A program made the translations under genes and the position numbers. The notes under the pieces were generated by a model. It was given only the letters and a program-made list of their open reading frames with translations. It was not told the origin of the DNA and did not search any database. Shown here one piece after another: positions 1 through 14,200 of a stretch of DNA of 64,000 nt; the first letter of the stretch is position 1; each line of letters opens with the position of its first letter. The stretch comes from Lophius americanus (taxonomy: Eukaryota > Chordata > Actinopteri > Lophiiformes > Lophiidae), in the NCBI GenBank assembly GCA_037951165.1, contig JBBDHG010000098.1, positions 248,001-312,000 on the forward strand, written 5' to 3'.

Positions 1-115
1 GCGGTTGAGAAATGATGGCTAAAAAACCTTTGGATAGTATTTGAGTTATTGAGCTATCATGAAGGATCTCATTCCGACGCTGCAGATGATTCCGTAATAT
101 CCCCGACTGTTTGGG
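1..115 (+). repeat. Modular dispersed repeat, right end, cut by window edge
   Basis: 'gcggttgagaaatgatggct', 'tgagttattgagctatcatg', 'aaggatctc' and 'gattccgtaatatccccgac' are the family's right block and end. The rest lies before the window. Confidence 0.6.
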
Positions 116-964
116 GTTATAGTGATGTTGGATTTAAATCTATTTTTCCTCTCAATATTTCTCAGAAGTTAAGAACTTTCCAGACAAACTTGCTGTACCA
201 CATCCTTCCGCAAAGACTCAGAAATGACCGCCGTTGGTCATTTGTCTCAGTTGGAATGAATGAGGACACCTACCTGTTCAAGCCTGCGGTGCTGAGAAAT
301 CTTTGAAAGATCTTTGCTTTTCCGGTGTGTTCATTATTTTTTCTCAAGGCACTGTTTGTCCGTCTGTGGCAGAGTGTTAGAGGGACGGAGTGACTTATGG
401 TACAGGTAGCACTTGAGGCGAGGGCTGAGTCTATTACGGCAGGGCTGATGTCTCCACTCGTGTCATTTCCTTTTGACTGATGCCATAATCTGCCTCGCTG
501 CCATGCATTATGATCATCTCTCTTCTTCCATGACAGGGCGTCTTCGTCCCCTCTTCTGTCTTCGTGGGGGTGGGTGAGAACTGAATAAGGGGGAATCGCT
601 CTTTCTCCCACCTCACCCAGTGTTTAATTAGTTGACACACTATTTTAATGGGAGTTTCTGACATGTCCTCACTGTGTGGAAAAGGGGCAATGGAATAGAG
701 TTACTTTCAGCTACTGAGAGATACCACACTTGAGGACATGCGACAACACGGCAGAGAGCTTAATCATGGAGGACTATTGTGGCCTCCATGATTGTGGCAG
801 AGTGTCGCCTCATTAAAACCAGAGCAGTAACCACATTAATGTCCTTCAAACAGAGACACATTCCCTTATACAGTCATTCTCTGCACCCTAGCAACCAACA
901 AATTGGACAAAACAAGCTCAGAACTATTTTTTTGAAAAGCTTGAGCTCACATATGTGTGCATGC

Positions 965-986
965 GTGTGTGTGTGTGTGTGTGTGT
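965..986 (+). repeat. (GT)n microsatellite
   Basis: Eleven uninterrupted GT units. Confidence 0.95.
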
Positions 987-1368
987 TTTATTAATTACAT
1001 GAAGACAGCAGGGAGACCTGCAGCCGCCCCAGACAGGCTGTATGTCAAAGCATTGATAAAGTCATTTAGCAGTCAGTAGAGAGCTGTTTATCCTGGTTCC
1101 TATTTCTTCGTGAGGCCAAGGTGTCACTCACACCCGGTCCAGTTATTTATGAGCACACTTCAAAAAAAGTAATTTCAAGAAAGTTAGAAAAATCCTTGTG
1201 TCTGTTAAATCAGCCTAGTTTCTTTCTTGAACAAAATCTTTTCAAGCATGTGTAGGATTAAGGAAATGTATGTAAATTTGTCTTAATATGATCTCCCATA
1301 ATGTGGCTTACCACTGAGTTACATCACTTTCTCCTGTTTTAAACCGATTGGCTTATAATGATTTTTAT

Positions 1369-1405
1369 AATGATATATATATCATTATATATATATATAT
1401 ATATA
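1369..1405. repeat. (AT)n-rich tract with TAATGATATA palindrome
   Basis: A 20-bp palindrome (TAATGATATA/TATATCATTA) runs into about nine AT units. Confidence 0.85.
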
Positions 1406-4400
1406 CTGCCTATAATGAAGTCAGAAGAATAGACATTGTTATATAACCTTACTTTGTGTTAAGAAATGTTCAGCACTTTAAATACCCCCTCACCTGTTTG
1501 GATGAGTACAATTTGAGTTAATATTTCTTGTTAAAAGATCGTATAATACGACCCTGTTGCAGCATGTATATGCGTAATGCAAGGGGCCAAGGAACGAGCC
1601 CTGGGATACACCACATGTCAAATGACCAAGGAGGAGGCATTAACCATGGCTATTGGGGAAGTCCTGTTCGATACGTAGGATTTGTTTGTTTGCATATTAA
1701 AGCATGTGAGGACTCACTATACAGAATTACTTAACTTGATTCATCCAAAAAAGTCTGATAACGGTCAAATAGTTTTCTTAAAAATGATTTACTAAAACGA
1801 TAGGCTAATCTAATTAAATTCACTACTTTCCATGAAATAAAAAATGTAATCTGATTTTATCTGGTGATTTGTCATTTTATGGTAAGTTTAGAGGTTCTAA
1901 GATGTTAAATATATATATGCCCCAAAGAAATCAAACTTGCGTAGCAATAAGGGTTTTTAATCTAGAGGAATGTTCTGAATTCAGATCCACCCGTGGACAA
2001 CGTCCAGTTCCAGAGAGCAACAGCAGATAGTTAGATGTTTGAAGAAACTGCGTCTTATCGTAAACTAAATAATTATGGTAATGAGTCTTAAAGTCAGTCC
2101 AGTCAAGAGATGAGGAATACCAATGTAAAGAACTTTATCTTAAATAGCATATTTTATCTCCTGTAAAGAGAACAATAGGGGTGGTTGGGATATTTGCTCC
2201 TCACTTCCCAAAATCTTGCCGTAGCTTATCTGGGGGGTGTGATGAGGTCGGAGCTTAGACGCCAGACACAATAACAAACAATGATAAAGTGAGTTTTCTG
2301 ACTGAAAGTGCTTAAGTGGTGATACTTATGTGTAGTTTTTAGGTACTTTACAGTTGCTGAGTGGCTCATTTTAGGACTTCCATCCAAGGAAATTCAGCCT
2401 TTGAGGAGATTTTTTTGCTCAATGCCAGACAATTTTATTTTTTAACAATGAATGGCTTCCTTGTCGTTTGAAGAAAAGCAGCACTCGGACTTGCTTTCCT
2501 GTAATGGAATACCCATCAGTGATCTTTATCTGATCAATCCCTCCATCTGTGACTGATGTCCTTTAGATGATACTTCTCACAGAAATTGATTTATGGTCTT
2601 GTCTGAATGATATGGGATGCTTACATGGATGGTGTGATCCAAAAAGGCAACTGGAGGCACAAAAAACAAACACGGTAACGCCAGACTGGAGAGTAGGGAC
2701 TCACTGGCTGGGAATATGGAGGTTGAAGAAGTATGCAAAATCTTTCTTTTTTTTTGAGCTGAAACCTAATAAATGTCTCGGAGAGGATTATGCAGTGTTA
2801 AGCACATTTGTAGGACTTATCTTGTCTTGCCCTCTGTATGACGACAGGCTTTTCGGCTCACATTTAGAGGTGTTTGGACTCTTTTTACGACTTAGCTGGT
2901 TTGAGCTCTTGATTGGGGCACAGGATTTGTTGGTTGTTAAAGTGAAATACATTGTTATTGTAGGTTTGAAAAGAAAGTCGACCCTATGGTTACTCTCCAT
3001 TTCAGGACATGAAGCGCTGCTGAGATCCCGCAGTGATATTTTGATTCAAATGAACATAATTCCATGGGATAGTTCGGACAAAGGTGTTTGTAGGTGAAAG
3101 CAAATTTTGAAAGATTATCCCAGTGACTGATTGATCAGGGGTCCTTCCCAGGTCAGGGTGGATATGGTCTTAGAAATATGTTTGAGTTTGGGGGTTAGTT
3201 TTCTTTTCATCCCACATACACATATGGCAAAGCCTCTGCTTTGTGTTTGTATCCAGAATTCCACCATGGTGAGTAGAGCAGAACTGTTTTCTCGATCCAG
3301 GAAAGATGAAATAAAGATGAGCTTTTAATTTCCTCTATCGCTTCAACAAGCAGTTCGACAGCTGGATTTCCCAGTAGCACTTCAGCTGAACGCCAGCATT
3401 TATCATCCCTTCAGATCACTATCCTTGTCCACGGTATCTCCAAAGTTTTAAGGGCTTAAGAGTTAACAAACTACCTGCAAGGGTTTTTTAAGTAGATACT
3501 ATATACCGCCCGCAGGAGCTGGTGACGTTTCCGGCTTAAATCAGAAAGATTCATCGATATGGAGACCCTGGGGAATTGCACTCAAAGCTGTCGGATAGAT
3601 TGCAGGCAATTATAAGGCTTTTTTCAAATGATCTCCGAGTCTTAGGCATCCCCATGCTCTGTCAGAGCAGGTACTAGCTGGAGCAGCTAATGGCTGCTGG
3701 AAGCCGGAGCTCCGGTTTAACCCATCAGCAGAAACTACTCAGGGGGACTGATTATGCTTCTTTGCATTTGTCTTCTTTTTTCCTCACTTGCTGGACAGAA
3801 TGAAAGGAAGCCACAATGCAGATGTAACATGGATGCTATGGCAGGCTCCCGAATTTCTCTGAAATTACAATATCGAGCCCAAATGATGGAAGTGGCCTGG
3901 GAGTGGAAATTAAAATGTGGAAATGAAGTGTTCACTCGCTTCAATAATCTTTGCGCAAAGTGATTGTTGTCCAAATACCTCCACACCTTCATTTCCCCCT
4001 TTGTTCTTCTACTGAGGAATGAGCTTTTCCTCCAAGTCTGGGGGCTAATTCTATTGCAATCTTTCAAGGAGAATAGATTATGTGCACTCTATTAACCTTT
4101 TCAGCGCCGTCGTTTTTAACCGTACATTACATGTTTCCTGCTTCATTGCAGCGTCGAGCTGTAAGGATGTGGAGGAACGATAGAAAAAAGGCTATCCACA
4201 TATAAAGGCTATTTGGAGGAATGATTTTGTTGGAAACCAATGATAGAAAAAAGTTATAAAGGAAATTGTTTAGCCTGTAGATAAAATAAGGTCAGCAGTA
4301 TTAGAGTTTATCTGCATGATTTGAGGACTCAGGGTTTGTACGATGCCAGTAGAAAGTATTGGTTTTGTGTTTGTTGGATGGAAATATTTCACTGTTTTTT

Positions 4401-4674
4401 GAGTTCCAAGAACACAATACAGACATTGTTTAATTTAAGAAGGATTGCCATTGTTAGTCATACTGTTTTGCTCTTGTTATCATCACAGAGGACTGAGTGT
4501 GATTAGTGAAGGACTGTTGGCTTACAAAGCTACTGATGACATGCAAATTGAAAATTGATGGAAAGCAAATTGGTTTGCTTCCCTTCTTGAAGGTTATCCA
4601 ACGGAAGTTAATGTAAAAAAGACTTTGGATGGACAAAGCAAAAAAAATATTTTTTTTAAATGGGCCTACGTTGT

Positions 4675-5392
4675 AGTCCATGACATCAAGAGTATATCCT
4701 GGAAAAAATCCCCAATCCTCTGCGTTGTACAAGCAATCCTCCTGATAGAAGTCCTCAAATTAAATGTGAAGTTCTGTCTACAGTATTTTTTGGAAGAAAA
4801 GGTTCCTCTGATGAAGAGAATATAAACTATGAAAATAGTCAATATAAGTCAATTCATAAGCACCAAATTTTGAAGATATTGTACCACCAGTTAGGAAGTT
4901 ATATCCATGTTGTAAAAAAAAAAAATTCTCACCCTGTTGAGTGAAATAAAACATATTCAAGGTAAATCTCCTTGAGTAAATTTGGTTGCATTAGATTTGG
5001 ACTAAATCAGAACAACATTTTAGAAATTACGGCCCCAAAAGTTGTTTCTACTTTTAAAAAAAAAACTCTCAATTGGATTAAAATATGTTATAAAAAGATA
5101 AATCTCCTGATCACTGAATATCACTGAATTTGGAATAAATCGGCTCAACGGTTGTGAAATGAAGGCACAAAAAACGATTGGAGATAAAGCTCCTAATAGC
5201 GTTGAATTATATATCCAACCTTTCCCAAAACCAATCCAGTGGTTCCTCACACTAAGGGCTATGTTGGTATAAAATGTAAACAAATATCCATTACATGTTT
5301 TTTTGAGCTATTGAATTAACATGAAGGATCTGCAGTGGCAGTGATGAAGATTCCATAATATCCTCAACTTTTTCTGGGATGTAAATATGTGG
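4675..5392 (+). repeat. Modular dispersed repeat, near full-length copy
   Basis: The left end has 'gtatatcctggaaaaaatcc' and 'gcgttgtacaagcaatcctc'. The middle has three degenerate units, each with a core like 'tttggactaaatcagaacaa'. The right block runs from 'ggttgtgaaatgaaggcaca' through 'ttcctcacactaagggctat' to 'gattccataatatcctcaac' and 'tttctgggatgtaaatatgt'. No coding frame is seen. Confidence 0.75.
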
Positions 5393-6334
5393 CTATGTAC
5401 TTTAATTGTCATGTTTTGCCTTTCTTGCAGCTACTATACAAAAATAAACACTTTTTTTTATCATTTATAAATGATTTGACCCCTCTGCTCTGGCCATGGT
5501 TTGCAGGTGGAAGTAGTTCCTATACAATTTTTGGTGAATGGCATTGTGGGACAACAAGCCACACAAACAGTTCACAGCAGTTTATAGATAATGATAGCGT
5601 GATGGTGGCTAGCAATTTTAGAATGAATACATCGCAGGGAATTGGGACAGGGCTGTTTATTCTAGCATTTGTCTAGATTCGCCTGACCTGGTGCTCACGT
5701 GGGATGACAGAGGTTCTCATATCACCTGTGTCTCCTCAGGATGACGGTGCCCTCATGGAAAAGTCTCTCGAAGATTCACGATTTTATATCACACCACAGT
5801 CTGTCCTACAGGATATCTGTGATCGGATCTAGAAAAAAAAAAAGAGTCAGAACGACCAGAAACGATGTTTCCGTTTATCATCTCAATTAATCTTTTGAAT
5901 TGATGATTAGACGGTTTTCCGTTTGGCTGATGAGATGTTTGAGAATAGTTAAGCAGATTATACTTCTGAACGCTACAGTGACGGAAGAGTCTCACTTTCC
6001 TCGATTGTTATCTGCAGATGGAATACAGAAACTAATTGGGTGCACGTATTATTATTTCTCCAACTTATAAAAGCCTTATCACCAATACGGCTGACCCTTA
6101 TGTAGGAAAATGAAATCCTTGCTGTGTTTCCTTATATACTCCAAACACACCGCCTCTGTTTGATGAAAGGCTTCTGCAGATCCTCACAGGAAGTATGAGA
6201 CTCTTTGTATCCAGACCAGTCCTTTACGTATATTCAAAAATAACTTCCAATTAATTCCATTAGCTCCTGCCAGCTGGTTATTATCTGTATAAGTGGTGGG
6301 CAACACTTAACAGCAGGCTCAGCTTGTGTTAAGT

Positions 6335-6645
6335 ATATTTATATCCTGGAGGGTCAGAGATATCATGGAATCATCATCGCCGCCTCGTATGCCATATTGA
6401 CACTATAACTAAAAAATTATTTCATGGATTTCCAAAATCTCCAAAAGTTTTCAGGCCATAATATCTCCATCTTAGGTCTGATTTAGTCTAAATTTGGTAC
6501 ATAAGAATCGGCTTGAGGAGATGTGTCTTTTGTATATCATATTTAATTCTAATAGTTCAGAATTTACTCAATAAGAGGAGCTTTTTACAAAAATAACTTT
6601 TTTTTTATGAAAAAGATTCATTTTCAGACCTAACTTCATATCAAA
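6335..6645 (-). repeat. Modular dispersed repeat, inverted, internally deleted
   Basis: It starts with the right terminus 'tatatttatatcctggaggg' and 'atcatggaatcatcatcgcc', then jumps to 'ggtctgatttagtctaaatt' and 'ctctaatagtt'-like unit sequence. Part of the right block between these is deleted. Confidence 0.7.
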
Positions 6646-6857
6646 TTTGAGGAGATGGCGGCGCGCAGAAATGTTGCTACTTTGAGCTTTCTCTAATGCC
6701 CTGCTGACTGAGAGGGCTTCGCTGTTTCCTTGTTTTTTTTTCCCGAGGCAATGACAATTAAGTACTTGAGCCTCAAGGAGTTAAATCAGGGGGACTGCTT
6801 GTACAACAAAGGGGATTGGGGGTGTTTTCTGGGATATACACTTGCTGTTGGGAAAGT

Positions 6858-7022
6858 ATCCGGATAACTCGGTGGGTAACATCACTGACTTTGGTGCAGG
6901 AGACAGAGGTTTGAATCCCAGTCAAAAAGAGGGTGGACCCTCTAGTCTTGTGTTAGGAGGGGCACCCAACGTAAAAATCCACACAGAAGAAGACGACCCG
7001 CTGTGGCCACCCCCTAAAAAAA
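6858..7022 (+). mobile_element. tRNA-like SINE of a second type
   Basis: A box-like CTCGGTGGGTAACATC, 'gactttggtgcaggagacag', B box GGTTTGAATCC (6908-6918), then 'cttgtgttaggaggggcacc' and 'agaagaagacgacccgctgt' form a fish tRNA-like repeat. A poly-A/G tract follows. The 48-bp piece at 25523-25570 ('gaagggcatccggcctaaaa') may be a fragment of a similar repeat. Confidence 0.65.
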
Positions 7023-7029
7023 AGGGGGA

Positions 7030-10000
7030 AAGCACTGAAAGAAGTTTCTTTTTGCTTCACCCTTGCTGTGGTGGACGACAGCATAGTTAGAGTTATTCTT
7101 TGGGAAGCTCTTTCAGACTCAAACTAGTCTTAGCTGAAGGTTACAACTGCTCCCTTATTTATCTGCTGACCTCCATTAGAGCATATAATGTGTACACATG
7201 ATGGGAACATGTCCCATTTTGACTCCTAAGCTTTAATATCAGGTGTTATTATGGAAAGTAATATATTAAAGCTAATGTGCGATCAGCATTGCTTCCTATT
7301 TTTAAGATATATGATGTTCTGATCAGACCTTATGACCCTCAAACAGCCTTCCCTGTCCACACTGTGACTTACACGCCTCACATTTATCATGATAACCAGG
7401 ACATTTAGCACCACCATCATCTCTCCAATCGCTATTCCTCAGGATCATGTACAAATAAATTTCACTGAAGCTTCCATAAAGCTTCGTGCAAATGGGACAG
7501 CATGGACATATAGAGTCAGGGAATGCCAACATTTGAATTTTAATCTGAAGATTCCGTGGCAAAAACTTCACTTCCCTCTTCTCACCTCAGAGGCTGGTGG
7601 CTCTTTCAGTGGAAATGGAGTCTGGCTTCATCTTCAAGTGTTGATCACTTCTCCGTGCTTTTAGATGAGATAACAGAAGGGAGCGAAGACAGAGACGGCA
7701 GCAGGAGGAGGAGGTGTCGCTTAAAAATAGATAATAGGATGACTAAAGGGAGAGATGGCGTCTCCTACTAAAACTGGCAAATAGCACTAGTTCTGGATTT
7801 TTCCTGTAAAAAAAACCTGCCATATTCTTCGATACGTCCTTCAAATACATTACATGACAATGGTAATAGATAGATAAATAGATATATTTATTTCTAGATC
7901 GTTAAGTCATTAGATGTAATTGCACTTCTGATATTCATATGAATAATATTTTACCTTTATACTTTCTTACTTCCATACTAATATTTTTTTAAATTTTTTA
8001 TTTTCTTACTTTAATACTAATACTTTTTTACTTTTATACTTTCTTACATTCATAATATCTTTATACTTTTATACTTTCCTACTTTCATGATATCTTTGTC
8101 TACTTTTATACTTTATTACTTTCATACTGATATTTGTTTTACTTTCTTACTTTCATAATAATACTGTTTTACTTTTACACTTTCTTACTTTCTTAAGAAT
8201 TGTCAGTTGAGTTGCTGGGTAGAACTCGGGGTCTGGTAGGAGACCCCGAGGTAGACCCAGGACTCGCTGCAGGGACTCCATTTCTCATTTGGCCCTGGGA
8301 TCGTCTTGAGGACCCCAGGATGAGCTGGAGAGTTTTGGCGGGGAGAGGGATTTCTGGATATCCGTTCATAGCCTGCTGCCGCCGCAACCCCAACCTGGAC
8401 TGAACTCAGAAAATGGATCTGTTTGTTACACTGCACAGATGTGTACACTCAAAATAAAAAATAAAAACAGGCTTTGACCGACTTTCAAAGGTCACATTGA
8501 AATGAGATAAAATGCTGACAGATGAGCCACCCGCTCAGGGGAACCTGCTGAGGGACAGGTGGCGCTCAGGTGATGAAAGAAATTTAATAAAAAAGGTGAA
8601 TTGAGGGCTGTAAAAGCTGCCTTCTAACGACAGTCTTGTTCGGTTTCTGTGGAACGCCATCTGTTAACGTTCAGACGACTGCCATAGCCGTGAATTGAGT
8701 TTGTTGCTCCCCTCGGATGAATCCCGACTGCGGCGGTCTCTAGCATCCCCTCGGGGTTCGCATTTGTGGTTTTTAAATTAAATACCTCAACATTAATGGA
8801 TTGAGTGCCGGGAAGTTTGGTTCAGACATCAACCCAATAGAACCCAGAACCACTTCTCCTTCAGGGAAAATTATGGAGGACGTTAAATAGACGAAATGGA
8901 CCAGGTGTGAACACTTTTCATAAATTATTTTTGTGATTGCAGCCTATTGTCAGAGATCTGTTTTTATTTACTGTTTTATTTATTTCTCTTTCCTTTTAAA
9001 TGGCTTATTTGACTTTTTCTCACACACCTTTGCTAATTTTATCACAATTTGTTATTTTATTTTGTCCTATAAATCACTTTGTCAAGTTGTTGAAAAGTGT
9101 TGAAAAGTGCTACATATATTAAGTTATTAAAATCATTATTTTTTCATGGTGGGTTTTTCTTCCTCATCTGATAATAAATCAGCTTGACAGTGTTTTTCTG
9201 TTTTTGTTTTTTTAATTAAAAACACAGAGTTTCGTTTGATTGTTTGCAATTCCAAGACGTTTATCAAAATAACTTTCCTCATTTGTTTGTTTTAATGACT
9301 AACACTCAGCAACATCAATAAAACTAAGTGGTTCTTTCAATACGAAATTACTCAAATGATGTCATCAGAACCAGTTTAATGTGATTCATGCCTTTCATGT
9401 CTTACATAGTAAGGAAAAAAAGCCGGAAAATTCCTCATTATAGGTAAGGATTTGTAAAAAGTTGCTTTTGTTGCTATCGTCCGATCTGTTTGTCTGAGGC
9501 TTCTGTTTAATGACAAATCAAATACGAAACTACCAACTGTATAAACTTAAACTGCACTTCTTTAGCGCTAATAATGTTTGAATGATGAAGTAATACGGTA
9601 AAAAGGACCTCAGAATGAACACGTTATATGAATAATGCTCAGAGTGATCAGCAGAGCTGCTGGTGCAGCTTTGTTTTAATGAGTCATCCAACTCATTATA
9701 TATTCATCCTAACCTGCGGGGCTCCAACCCTGGTACAACATACACTATGATGAATACCCCTTATAAATAAAATACATTTAATGATCATATTATAACTTCT
9801 AATCTTTTACTGATGAAGATTATGGTCCAAAGATTAAAGCATCGCTGCAGGTAGGTCGCTGAAGGTCAGATCTTGCACCTGCATGCTAGAGTAGAGAGAT
9901 TATGTAAAAGAGCCGTGCTTGCCCCTTCCTCATTAACATAATTAAGGTGCCCTTTAGCAAGGTGCTGAACTCTCCGATGTTCGTAGGAGAAGCTCGGTGT

Positions 10001-10889
10001 CCGGTAAGTCGGACTGGGAGCACTGGGCAGCGTTTCGTGGGTGCGTGGTGAGTGCGTTACTGCAGCAGAGCATCCCTGAATAATTTAAGCTGAAAACAAA
10101 GGACATGTTTATCATTCCTAGACGTTAAAGTAAAGCATAATAAACAGCTGTGACCTTAGTTGGAGTTGAGTATAGGTCGAATTTAACATAGGCAATGTGG
10201 CCTTTTATCTTGTTATGTATATATCCCGGTTCCTGTTTGACATTTCCCTGATTTTCAATTAATCTTTTGTGTACGTCCTAGCTGACCACATTCACCTCTA
10301 AAACAAATTCTATTAACTCCACAGAGCCGGGCATTGGTTCATCACTGCTCCTGGAGCGAACACTGACAGACTTTTGTGTTTTAGCCATGAGGCTGCAGAG
10401 GTCACTCATACTGCTGCCACAAAGGGCCCCGAAATTAATCCAAATGTATGAATAAATTTCATTAAAAAAAAAGATTTCAAAGTAATATTCCGGCCGCTGG
10501 ACCGGACAGAACTAAGCTTATAATTTTTGGTGTAGGAAGGTTCCGAACAATGACTCAAGTCCAAGAGCCCCCACCCCTTAAGTCCGGCCCTGTGGACAGC
10601 ACTGAGATATAGTATCGGGCAATACAATAAAAATGTCATATAATAAGGAAAGAAGGTAATTCTCTGCTGTAGCAGGGGGGAATAGTGGCTGACTCTTCAT
10701 TGATGTAATTCAGCCATGTTGGAAGGTCCACTCAAGAACTTTGCTTCTTTTCCTCTTGAGTACATGAGATCGTCAGATATGGACATTTGTTATGCTCTTT
10801 TTTAAAGACTTCTGGGAAGATTGGTTTTGAAGGTCCCAGAGACACAGAAATATATTTCCGACCCTTCACAAACTGATACATTGAAGTCC
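7030..10889. other. Gene-free interval
   Basis: Apart from the TACTTT tandem repeat I recognise nothing. The 8200-8450 stretch is GC-richer and open in several frames but matches no family I know. Confidence 0.6.
7955..8197 (+). repeat. TACTTT-rich tandem repeat
   Basis: Variable units built from 'tacttttatactttcttac' and 'tttcataatatct' fill about 240 bp with strong strand asymmetry (pyrimidine and A rich). Confidence 0.7.
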
Positions 10890-11210
10890 CTGAAAAGTCA
10901 GGAACATTATGGCATTGTCATAGCCGCTGCTGCGTCTGCGTCTGCATCTGCGTCTGCGTCTGCGTCTGCGTCTGTCGCCGCCGTTCGTATTAACGGGATT
11001 ACTAAAGATATATTGCCTGGTTTTATACCTACATAGATCTTAGTGCGAGAATTATTTTGTATAGCATATTTCCGACACCGGTATGAGCTTGGTCTCTAAA
11101 ATCTTACGCCCATAATTTCTCAACCGATGGTCCCATTTAATGCAGATTTGTTGCAAATGAGTGGCAATGAGGACGTAGGTCATATTTTACTCCCTAGGGG
11201 GAACTTTTCT
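10890..11210 (-). repeat. Modular dispersed repeat, inverted, with hexanucleotide tract
   Basis: The order 'cattatggcattgtcatagc', a TCTGCG tract, 'tattaacgggattactaaag', 'tttatacctacatagatctt', 'ataatttctcaaccgatggt' fits the reverse complement of the family's right block. The hexanucleotide tract sits at the family's GC-rich 'cgtcgccgcc' position. Confidence 0.6.
10931..10974 (+). repeat. (TCTGCG)n microsatellite
   Basis: About seven hexanucleotide units with one A-for-G change, inside an inverted copy of the modular dispersed repeat. Confidence 0.9.
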
Positions 11211-14200
11211 TGTTTAATCACCTTCTTCCTCATCTCTTCTGGAATTTGTTTTGGCATAGCGTGTTCCTGTTCAGACTTTCGAGGCAGCTTCATGGGACTG
11301 AAAACGGTCTAATTGAGAAATGACGCGACTAAACTAGACTGGTACTGATCAGGTCCAGGTATTTTTGTCCTGCTGCAACTAGTGAACGACCAGTTTTGTT
11401 GTTTTGGGATTGGCAAATAGTTTTTCACACGGGCCCAGTTGGTTTTAGATAATCTTGTTCCTTTATTATTTGTACTTTGATTTTGTTTTCATTCAACTTT
11501 CCTTTGTCTTGTGTTTATTTGTGTTTACGTATTTATGTATTTATGTATGAGCTCACCAAAAAATTAAAAAAAACTGGAGGGGTTCTGCAAAAATCATAGT
11601 TTTGGGGTTTTTTTTGCACAACACTAGCTTCTGGATTAGTGGTGTTTTTTCCTATTTGTTTGTTATTTGCATGTTTGTAAAGTCAGGACAGTTTAAAGCA
11701 TTTTAATAGAAATCGCATAAAGTAAATTCATTGACTTGAGGGTGATTAAACACCACGGCCAACTTGATAGACAGAAAATTACATTTTTAATGCCTCACTG
11801 GCCTCCCTTTAATTTCTCGAGCGGTTACTACCCAAAGTACCACAGTCTGCTTGTTCATAATTAAACAAATATCATATCTCTTCAAAAACTGCCAATAAAC
11901 GAATAAACACACCAATGAAAAAGCTATTACATCCCTTCCATAAGCCTGTGCTTGAGGGGGAGAATCTTGTCATTTCTATTATTTCCGCGCTTATTGTTTC
12001 ATGCAGGATTTTTTCTGACATTATAGAGATGTAAAAAGGCGCTGCAATAATATGAAATAGCCGCAACTACAGTTGTGATTCGGGTTTCTAGAATATAATG
12101 AGCTGGGTAGTATCGACATGGTTTGGGCGACTTTGGTATGGAGCTGTAGAGATGTTCCCTTTTGTTCCAAAGGTTGGCTGTTAAATAGCGATCCAGTCGG
12201 TACAAACATGTGGTACGAACTCCGTTCTGACAACATCATAGCAGACCGATGCAAAGTTTAAAAAAAAGGAAGAAGTGAAAAGCCACTGCAATCCCAGATT
12301 GGAATGAGGGTTGACTATTATCGATATCATGTGATGGAGAGCTCATTTAGAAAGGTTGGAGCAATGTCGCCTCGGCAGAAACTCCAGTCATTTTGTTTGT
12401 CCAACAAGCAGCGCAGCCATAAGTTGGTAATTTTTCTTCATTAAAAAGCCAAAATTGTAGTTTAGATTTATGGTGGATGCACAGAAGGGTTGCAAAAATT
12501 AACATAAAAATAACCGCGGAGACAATTATTCAGTCTTAACACACATCGCAGGTGGCAGTTATTTCCCTCTGGATGTGCGTCCATGCAGTCGGAATCACAG
12601 AGCGATCGTGTGCCTCGGTGTGAAGTTCATGTGTGTGTTTTTATCTGAACAACTGCTCGCCAAAGGATCATATCTACCTCTGGTGTCTGAATCACCTGAC
12701 CTCGAGAGCTGATCTGTCTGCCTGCTGCTGTTTTAGTCTGGATCGTTACACAACCTTATGGTTTCAGTCCTAATTCAATGGATTTTTACGCTGAATGCAA
12801 CGTGAGCGGTCAACAAGGTCAGTCCAATGTCCGAGGCTCCTCCAAATTCATCTGGCAACTGAACGCTTCAGATTCTGACTCCACGGCCAGTTTTAAGTGA
12901 TACATACATTTTTCATCACTTCTATTACATCTTCAGCGCTGTGCAAACATGACTTCCAAACACCCCCTGATATAACTGAGCTAGGAGGAGATGTTTTACC
13001 TTTGCAGAGATTGAAAACGATATGAAAGAACATGATAGTGAGCATTTGTAGCGCCTAATGTACAAGATGCTGCGCAGAGACAGACTTTGCTGCGACTCCT
13101 GATGCAATTGGAGCTGCCACAGAGTCTCTTAAAGCCATCTTTCCTAACGATGCTTTTTACTGTTTCAGCACCAATGCTAGAGAGAGCACCAACACTCGTT
13201 TTAAGTCTCATTGTAAAGTATCGCCCGCCGACTCGGAATAAAAAGGTGTGATAACACTCACTATATTGAACCCAGGGAGGCTAATCCTCCCAGTAGGAGT
13301 AAGGCTGACCATAATCCAAGGACTGGTGCCAAAACTGCTGCTATGCTGAGGGCCAGGACTCCAGAATCAACAGTCAGTCCTCTGATTGTTGATTCTACAA
13401 GCAAATATTTTTAGAACATGGCTGTTCTCCTCTCTACACATCCACACAATGAGAACTTTATCATTCATGCTGTATCCCTTCACATCATGACGAGGAATCT
13501 GAAGAAATAAAAAAGCGTGAGAAACTGAGCATCTGTCAATCGCAGCACGTCTCAATGTCAGTCCAAACCTCGGGAAAGGGAATCGAATCTTTCATCAGGC
13601 TCGCCTTGCCTTGACTGCATAGCTGACGTCCGCAGGAGTCACCTGGGATAAAGTTTATTGATGATTTCATCATTTTTTGGGGGGTGTACAGATCGCTTTA
13701 AGCCTGAAGGGGTAGGCCCCACCCAATCACTGCTCATGGACTACCATACAAAACAGGCAGATGTAGACGGAAACCCCGACCCTCACCATCAACCAAGGCC
13801 CTCGGTGGATGGATTTTCCCATTTTCCCCTCTCAAGATCCATCCCCTCCTCCCTCACAGAATCTTTTCCATTGCCCACTAGAACCCAGTCAAAAAGATGA
13901 ACTATTGAAGAACGGTTACCACAGGCGCCATTACTTTGGCATCTATCAGAAACCTGACAGACACTACGCCACTTTCAGTGTGTTGGTAATCCAAACAGCC
14001 GCTGGCATGGTCACACAAATCGAATCCCAGACCATCAGGTACCTGCCTCAGTAATCTTAGATTTGTCAATGTTCAGCAACAAACGGACTCCTTCTCTCTC
14101 AGACTGTCCCTACAGCTGAAATGAGCTCTTTTTAATGTCTAATACATTTTAAGGCTAATAAATCCTTTTCAGCTAATGACAGAAATAATTAGCATTTGTT

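Larger units (their letters stand above)
116..4674. other. Gene-free interval
   Basis: I see no exon or recognised transposon apart from the (GT)n and (AT)n tracts. A 176-codon open frame at 2567-3097 has no recognisable domain and no splice context. Confidence 0.6.

Noticed and set aside
2567..3097. 176-codon open frame
   Set aside because: No domain, no repeated motif, no splice or promoter context, and codon content looks like intergenic DNA.
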